Made by a program: the position numbers and the translations under genes. A stretch of 64,000 nucleotides of DNA from Dioscorea cayenensis subsp. rotundata (taxonomy: Eukaryota; Streptophyta; Magnoliopsida; Dioscoreales; Dioscoreaceae), in NCBI RefSeq assembly GCF_009730915.1, contig NC_052481.1, positions 20,682,461-20,746,460 on the forward strand. The letters are read 5' to 3'. Shown here one piece after another: positions 57,701-64,000 of this stretch. Each line of letters opens with the position of its first letter. Position 1 is the stretch's first letter. Below the pieces are notes generated by a model. That model was not told the origin of the DNA. It saw only the letters and a program-made list of their open reading frames with translations, and ran no database searches.

Positions 57701-58428
57701 TGAATATTTATGATTTTAAAAAAATAATACTTGGCGGTTTTAGTGTCAATTTTTAAACCTTTCTAAAATAGTAAACAAAAATAGTGGAATATAAAATTAT
57801 CTTTAATGTAATTTTTAAATAAATAATATAAAATAAATGTGAATTATCACCGATAAATATTAGAACTTACACACATTTTTTTATAAAATATCAACTAATC
57901 ATATAAAAAAATGTGCATAAACATGAGTTAATACATTAAAACACTTGTATCCTCACATAAATCAAAGTTTGAATCCCGCTCTTTGATAAGAACATGATAT
58001 AGAAAATTCGGTACTAATAGACAAAGAAGTTATTAGTAATTATACTTATTTTTTTCTAATTAAAATTATACATAAAAATTTGCTTTGCTCTGGTTTGCGT
58101 CTGTCTAGGAGGTGATTCTCTCTTATTTGTAGAGGCTGTCAATCTGTCTCTCTCCTTTTTATATTCAGTTTTAATATATTTGTGATTTATCCACTTTATT
58201 AAATTTTTAAAAATGAAAAAAAAAACATAAATTGATGGAGCGGAGGACTGAGAGTGGAATAGAGAAAAGAAAAGGAGTGAAAAGGCAAAAAGGAAAAAAA
58301 AAAGAAAGAAAGGAGCTAATCCAATTCAGAAGAAGTTTTATTAACCTGCGAGCGAGCAATGCGCGCATTCCTCAGAGGGAACATAGAGTAGGAATTGAAA
58401 AGCGGGGCGCGAGGGGCGATGGAGACCT

Positions 58429-58580
58429 CCACGTGTCACTACTCGGGCAACAACAGCCACAAGATGCGAGTGGTGGTCCCCTCCAAATTTCTTACCCTTT
58501 CTTCCTTTTTCACTAGAAAACCCCACCCCACCACCCAAACACCACCGCCTTCTTCTCTCTCTCTCTCTCTCTGACGTGGC
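58429..58580 (+). promoter_or_regulatory. Proximal promoter of the REVEILLE gene: G-box/ABRE, CT run, ACGT site
   Basis: CCACGTGTCACT at 58429-58440, a (CT)n tract at about 58552-58572, then TGACGTGGC at 58572-58580. Downstream to 58870 the sequence is CT/T-rich and leader-like. The first and last words match those of the distal block at 56.2-56.55 kb in the same order. Confidence 0.5.
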
Positions 58581-58744
58581 ATCCCCCTTCTTCTTCTTCT
58601 TCATCTTCTACTTCTTCTCCAATATCTTCTTCATCCATCTTCATACTTCTTGTTTGTTTTCTATTTTAGTTCTCTAGGGTTGGAATCATTGGATCCTACT
58701 CTTGTTGTTTTTGTCTTTTTCTTTTTCTTCTTTCTTGGTGATAG

Positions 58745-58756
58745 ATGGACACCTGA
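58745..58756 (+). CDS. Minimal upstream ORF in the REVEILLE leader
   Basis: ATG GAC ACC TGA, three codons, probably inside the 5' UTR. Relevant only if transcription starts upstream of it. Confidence 0.3.
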   Translation: MDT

Positions 58757-58773
58757 GTTGGAGGAGTTTTTGG

Positions 58774-58839
58774 ATGTTTTGGGGGGTTTTTGAGATGAGA
58801 GTGATGGGATTGGGGAACTTGTTTGTGTTTGGATTTTAG
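58774..58839 (+). CDS. Upstream ORF (21 codons) in the REVEILLE leader
   Basis: It starts ATG TTT TGG GGG, has two further in-frame ATGs and ends at TAG 58837-58839, 40 nt before the main ATG at 58880. No known conserved peptide is recognised. Confidence 0.35.
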   Translation: MFWGVFEMRVMGLGNLFVFGF

Positions 58840-58879
58840 AAGTCGAGTTTTGGTTTTTGCGGATTGCGGAGCTGTGGAT

Positions 58880-61800
58880 ATGAAGGTATATGTTTTTTCT
58901 TTCTGCTTGTTTTTGTTTTTTTATTGTTTTTATTTGGGGGTTTTTTTGGGTTTTGGGAGATTGGAGATTTTGGTTTTTTTATGAGTGGTTGTTTGTGTGG
59001 AGTGAGGGAATGAGAGTCTTTGAATTGCTGAGTGTTTTTGGGAATTGGTGAGTGATTTTTTTATTGGATTAGAGTGAGGCTTAGTTAGATTGATGAGGAG
59101 TATAAAAAAATTTGTATGTTTTGGGAGATTGGGTCTGTTTTTGATGAGTGGGTATTTGTTTAAAGTGAGAGAATGGGAATTTTTGAATTAGTGGTGTGTT
59201 TTTGGTTGAATTGAAGTGTGATTTAGTGAGATTGATGAGAAATTCTTGGAGGATTTTTGTTTTTAGGTTTTGAGAGATTGGGCTGGTTTTGGATTAGTTT
59301 TGTTTGTGTACAAGTGTGATTAAGTGAGATTGATGAGAAATTTTTGACAGAATTTTTTTTTTGTGCCTTTGTAGGTTTTGGGAGATTTGGTTGGTTTTTT
59401 TTTATTAGTGGTTGTCTGAGTGAAGTGAGGGAATGAGTATTTTCAATATTGGTTGTGGTTTTATTTGTTGGATTAAAATGAGATGAGGAAAAAATTTGGC
59501 AGGTTTTTATCTTTATGTTTTGGATTTGGTTATTGAGATTTGATGTGTTTTTGGCATCTCGAAAAAGTATAGTGGGTTTTTGGGTGTAGATGTTAAATTA
59601 GAAGCAGCAATACTACTGAAGTGTGTTCTTTTTTTAGTCTTTTGATTCAAATTTAGTTTGTTGTGAAGTTTGGATTTTTCAAAGTTTTTAGCTTTTTGAT
59701 TTGTGAGTTATTTATTCGCTTGTGATTTTGAATCTTTTATATTTTCGATGAACTGGTCTCGCAGATGAGAATATTATACTCTTCAATAGGTGAAAACCAA
59801 ATCTCTGATCATGTGCTCTTATTTATTTATTTTTTATTTTTTTTATTTTGGCTTGTGATGCTTAGTTAACTGTTCTGTATTGTTGTTCAATTGAGTGCGT
59901 GATGAATTACTTCTTTTAAAATAGTTCTTTTTATTGCTTGATTTGTAGAAACATACTCTGTAATAAGCACTTATAAAGAATAAAAAAAAGCTCAAAAATG
60001 TGATTTTTTTATTTTTTTGTTTTTTTGTTCTTTAATTTAGGGAAACAGTGGAAGTTCAATGTTGAGTTTAACTGAAGTCTCAAAGAATCAGATGCTTGTG
60101 GATATTCAAGTTTCATGCGCCAATGGCCTTCAATTGAAAGATTTGGCTACATCTGTGGATGAACATGTTCCTAAGGTATATATATATATATATATATCTT
60201 TCACTATTTGTTTGGGAGCAAGCAATCTTCTCTGAAATCATGTGCATGTATGCCTTTAATTTGGTTTCTTTAGAGTGTAAAACCTTTTGCCCCTTAACAG
60301 GTAAGGAAACCTTACACAATAACTAAGCAACGAGAAAAATGGACTGAAGAGGAGCACGATAAATTTTTGGAAGCTTTGAAACTATATGGCCGTGCTTGGC
60401 GGCGGATAGAAGGTGTTTAGATGAATTGGTTGTTAGATAGAAATATTGTTATCTTTATTGCTTTTCTAGTCTGACATGGTCATTATCTGCAGAACATATT
60501 GGCACAAAGACTGCTGTTCAAATACGAAGCCATGCTCAGAAGTTCTTCACTAAGGTCCAGTGTTCTTCCTACAAAAAATTAATCTTCTACCATATTAGTT
60601 CATGGGTGTTCTTACTTGCTTTATCGAGTAAGTTTAATCATTCATGGAGGTGATTGGAGAGATTTTTTTGGCTTTTTTTATTGAATATCTCTAGGTGTTG
60701 TACTTGATCTCATTCAATTGTAATTGTGTAGGTGGTGCGTGAGTCGGGAAGTAGCAATATGACAACTGTGAATAGCATTGAGATCCCTCCTCCTCGGCCT
60801 AAAAGGAAGCCTATGCATCCTTATCCTCGTAAATTAGGAATTCCATCTACCAAAGGAATCCAAGGTCCTGAGCGTCCATCTTGGTCTATTTCAGCAAATC
60901 CCGCTCTTCCTGAGCAAGAGAAGGGATCACCAACATCAGTAATATCTGCAATTGGGTCAGATGCCTCAGGATCATCTGGTCCAAATTCCCCAATTCGGTG
61001 TACATCTCCACTTTTCTCTGCTTCTGGATCAGACCCAGATGGATCCTTCAATGAACAAGAGAACGGCAGTGGGTTATGCAGTTTATCGACTGAAAAGCAA
61101 GGAACTCCAATGATAGGCTCTGTATGTGCTAAGTTGACTGCGGATGACACATCTGTCATGGTATTATATTTAAAGATCATCTCTGTGTGCTCATTTCAAT
61201 TGAAAGAAATCTCGATTTCATTCATAATGTACTCAGTCCCCTTAACATATGTTTTCCAGGAACTGGATTCAGGTATCGATGATGCCTTCCTGTCCAAAGA
61301 AGGCTTCTCAGAGCAAACTCAAGGAACAAGTCTTAAGCTCTTTGGTAAAACAGTCATGATATCAGATCACCAAAAGCCATTATCACCGGTCGCTGAGAAC
61401 AAGGTGCAAATTATCAAGTCATCACCTGCAGATGATAATGGAAGCCATCAACAAAGCACAGGCATTGATCCTGAAAACTCTGATCAAGCGTTGCATAACA
61501 ATGCATGGAACCCTTGGGTCGTCGGCATGCCTCATCCAATGTTCTTCTGTTCTCATCTCCCCATACATCCTATCCATTCGGCAGATGCGAGCAGTCTTCC
61601 ATTGCCTTTGTGGTGGCCTTTTTCTGGAGGTTTACCATTTCCGGATTTTAATTCAGAAGAGAACTCACCAAAATACCAGGCAGAAGCTCCGGATAGAATT
61701 GAGGCTCAAAAGGAGAGTTCTTGGTCTGGTTCCGACACTAGTTCAGGCAGTGAAGTTGTCGACTCGCAAATTGCAATCGATTTAAAGGAGGAGACAGAGC

Positions 61801-61991
61801 TGGTATCAACCTCGAAGCTCAAGCCAAGTGTGAATTCAGCTTTCAGGACTTTGAACTCTGGCATCAAAATATCATCTAAAGGTTTCAGTCCATATAAGAG
61901 ATGCACATCTCTGAATGAAGTGCAACATCAACAGCACCCTCAGATGGTTAGTGAAGAAGAATATGGTGGAAGAGTGGAACTGTGCTTGTAG
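58880..61991 (+). CDS. RVE: REVEILLE-type MYB-related transcription factor (RVE1/RVE7-like)
   Basis: Coding exons: 58880-58885, 60041-60175, 60301-60412, 60493-60554, 60732-61160, 61260-61991, in phase, total 491 residues. The tiny first exon (ATGAAG) is supported by an upstream in-frame stop and a clean AAG|GTATAT donor. The single MYB-like repeat lies at ~48-105: [40 protein letters not shown], ending in the SHAQKFFTK signature. Next comes the family's proline-rich block [18 protein letters not shown]. The C-terminal half has '[13 protein letters not shown]', '[14 protein letters not shown]', 'GFSPYKRC' and ends VELCL. Proteins of this class are nuclear, bind evening-element DNA (AAAATATCT) and link the circadian clock to auxin, dormancy or cold responses. 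The >1.1-kb first intron (58886-60040) is T/G-rich. Intron 5 (61161-61259) is 99 nt with no stop. RVE2 or another clade member cannot be excluded. Confidence 0.93.
60177..60197. repeat. (TA)n directly after a REVEILLE donor site
   Basis: About ten TA units start one base after the AAG|G of exon 2, so the donor reads GTATATAT. Length variation here could affect splicing of a 125-nt intron. Confidence 0.8.
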
Positions 61992-62297
61992 CCCTCTTCT
62001 AATCTAAGCACTTGATTTTATCCAAAACATCAAATCTCTTTTTCCTCTTTTTTTTTTCCTTGGCAGTTGAACCACTGATGCAGGTGCAAAATGTTGCTGA
62101 GCAAGTCTCTGGAGGCAATTTGTCCTGCATCTTTGCTGTACGTAAGCAACAAAGCTGCCTATCCTTATTAACTCTGGAACATGACCAAGATAATCTCTGT
62201 TGTTGTATTCTCCCTGTAACTTGGTTTTTTTTTGGGTATTCTATAGCAATTTTTAGCCAAGTTGTATATCTTGTTGTGACAGTCATGTATTGAGCAT

Positions 62298-62303
62298 AAT
62301 AAA
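62298..62303 (+). terminator. Candidate polyadenylation signal of the REVEILLE gene
   Basis: AATAAA 307 nt downstream of the stop codon, followed by T-rich sequence. Confidence 0.5.
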
Positions 62304-62309
62304 TTTGGT

Positions 62310-62979
62310 TGCTCCATATATATTTGCATCCGGCTGATTTGAATGTTTGCTCATCAAGAGTTTATTGCATTGCATGATTATGGAATTTTTAAACTAGCAT
62401 TTTTTTTTTTTTAATTATTCTTATGTACTTTTTCAACAATGAGAATTCATTTTAAGTATTTGAGGGTTTATGCAATTTTATGAGTAATCTGGATATAGGA
62501 CAAAACTGCATTACTGATTTTTTTTTTTTAAAAGGAAAGTTGCTATTATTTTAATACAAATGGTATTTCCGAAGTTTTGTTTTCTGCTTTTTTTTTTCTT
62601 TAATTAAAGAATTCCAAACAAATTCATGAGTTCAAGAAAGATTCAACTTGAAAAATCAGATCCTCAGCTGCATACATGATGCATCACTGCACTCCCACCA
62701 ACACCTTTGCAATGATAAACCACTCAACCGAATATTTCTTTTGATTTCCAAGCAACAGAAAATCAAAAAAATACAACCTGATTTTGAATATGAATATAAA
62801 TCTGAAATGCAATTCTATTTATATGCATAGAAACCTTTCCCTTCATGGAACAACCCAATTGATCCCACACAACTAAACTGATGGTACCCTAACTATCTGA
62901 TTCCTTTCTCACAATAAGACCCCAAAAGAATAAACAATGATATATGAATTCCACTTAAAAAAACAAAAAAAATGTTCAA
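62310..62979. other. Spacer between convergent REVEILLE and ATG5 genes
   Basis: AT-rich with two T runs (62400-62413, 62519-62530). It probably holds both 3' UTR ends. No other gene is supported. Confidence 0.5.
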
Positions 62980-63802
62980 TCATCTCACTAGGACTTGACT
63001 TGGTGATGCTTCAGTAAATACACAGATATGAATGAAGTAATCAGGGTTCATCAGGTTGTTGACCACCCAGAAGAATGGAATACTCAGATCTAATTCAATC
63101 CCTTGAATTCGAATAAGCTTGACTTTGGGTTTCTTCGAAAGCACCACAGAATCACTAATTATCGACGTTTCTTCCGCCTCTACGTTTCTCAAACTATTAG
63201 GTGTTTCATAATCCTCAAAGCTTGGATTGGTCACTTGGCATCCCTCTTCTTTACTGAATATTTGATTGTCAGGCATGGTTTCGTCGTCAAAGATCTCAGG
63301 CAGTAGAGCTTTCAAAGCTGTCCTTAATGTAAGAAGGTGACCTGCATAACAATAGTAGAGGTGAAGACTAATGCCAGGACCTCAACAGCAAGACTGATGA
63401 TGTTATTACAAACCAGGTTTAATTCACATTAACATAGATTGTTAGCATCAAAACCTCCTTGTGGTGGTGAGGTGGTCAAATGAAACACTTATGGCTGTCA
63501 ATGAATCGATAAAACCTAGATCCAATGTGAGATAATCCACTGGGATGGTAGGTAAGTTTAGGTTAAAAAATATATATATATTTTCTAAAGCAATTTTTAC
63601 TGATCCACTTATAAACCAGAAAAAGTGGAAATTCTTATAGCTGAGTGGCCTCTTCAAGGCCCTACAATACCTTCATACTTGTGAATTTCAACTGGCCGAT
63701 TTATGTAGGAGATACTGTCCCAGCTATCAACTGCAGTTGCTTCATCAAAATCATCAAGGTCTTGACTGATATTGCGCACATACAACCGAACAGGAATTCT
63801 GC
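62980..63802 (-). CDS. ATG5: Autophagy protein ATG5, C-terminal two exons (partial)
   Basis: Two exons on the minus strand: 63802-63671 and 63341-62980 (stop TGA at 62980-62982), joined in phase through KYE-G. The first encodes RIPVRLYVRNISQDLDDFDE and 'VDSWDSISYINRPVEIHKYE'. The second encodes 'HLLTLRTALKALLPEIF', a variable acidic linker, and 'IRIQGIELDLSIPFFWVVNN' plus NPDYFIHICVF. These are the C-terminal ubiquitin-like part of ATG5. ATG12-ATG5 with ATG16 forms the E3-like complex that attaches ATG8 to phosphatidylethanolamine on growing autophagosomes. The acceptor at 63803-63804 shows that upstream exons lie beyond 63802; I could not find another within the last 200 nt, so the N-terminal part, with the Lys that receives ATG12, is outside this window. 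Nothing seen suggests a pseudogene. Confidence 0.92.
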
Positions 63803-64000
63803 CTGGTAAGGATTGGGTAATGCAAAAAAAAAGTAGCTTAGAACTCCATGAAACATCTAAAATTTTAATGCCAAAATAAGTCATTCAGGTAACACTGGAG
63901 CTCCCAATAATGAAAAGTATATAAAGGCAACCACATTTTGGTCTTCAATGTGGCATGAATGTATGATTAAAATGTGTTGATGAATAAAAGAAGATGACAA

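Overview
This window is plant nuclear DNA. Genes are large and intron-rich with GT-AG introns, intergenic DNA is very AT-rich, and the protein families are plant-specific or characteristic of plants (PMI1, CDPK, callose synthase, REVEILLE MYB, UGPase, ATG5). Protein wording and gene structure fit an angiosperm, possibly a non-grass monocot, but sequence reading alone cannot fix the species. I saw no bacterial-type operons, CRISPR arrays, rRNA or tRNA genes.

Layout from left to right. 1-3.4 kb is a repeat-rich flank: three diverged tandem copies of a ~160-210 bp unit, the middle one broken by a ~375 bp MITE with a visible target duplication, then a 3 x 45 bp minisatellite. 3.4-5.9 kb (-) is an intronless PLASTID MOVEMENT IMPAIRED 1 gene. 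7.4-12.4 kb (-) is a seven-exon calcium-dependent protein kinase of the CPK5/CPK6/CPK26 type, whose first exon as given carries a one-base frame break in a C-rich homopolymer tract. 14.3-16.75 kb (-) is a small three-exon gene for a coiled-coil protein I do not recognise. 16.8-20.5 kb is intergenic with SINE-like elements and a ~235 bp tandem duplication.

20.87-40.54 kb (+) is a complete 42-exon callose synthase; my exon chain sums to 5,868 nt (1,955 residues) with every phase closing. 42.0-43.1 kb (-) is an intronless conserved plant gene of unknown function, tail-to-tail with it. 45.15-50.28 kb (-) is a complete 21-exon UDP-glucose pyrophosphorylase (477 residues) with a TATA box and a G-box upstream. 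50.6-55.9 kb is a gene-poor AT-rich tract with a MITE and a SINE-like copy. 56.2-58.6 kb holds two GC-richer blocks sharing G-box/ABRE-like words. 58.88-61.99 kb (+) is a six-coding-exon REVEILLE-type clock-related MYB gene. The last two exons of ATG5 lie on the - strand at 62.98-63.80 kb; the rest runs off the right edge.

The genes are independent housekeeping or regulatory loci, not a pathway cluster. One biochemical link exists: UGPase makes UDP-glucose, the substrate of callose synthase, but their neighbourhood is probably chance. I found no convincing undescribed multi-gene system. The most useful items for follow-up are the CPK frame break, the repeated G-box words upstream of the REVEILLE gene, its frame-preserving 99-nt intron, upstream ORFs before two main start codons, and the nested-repeat history at the left edge.
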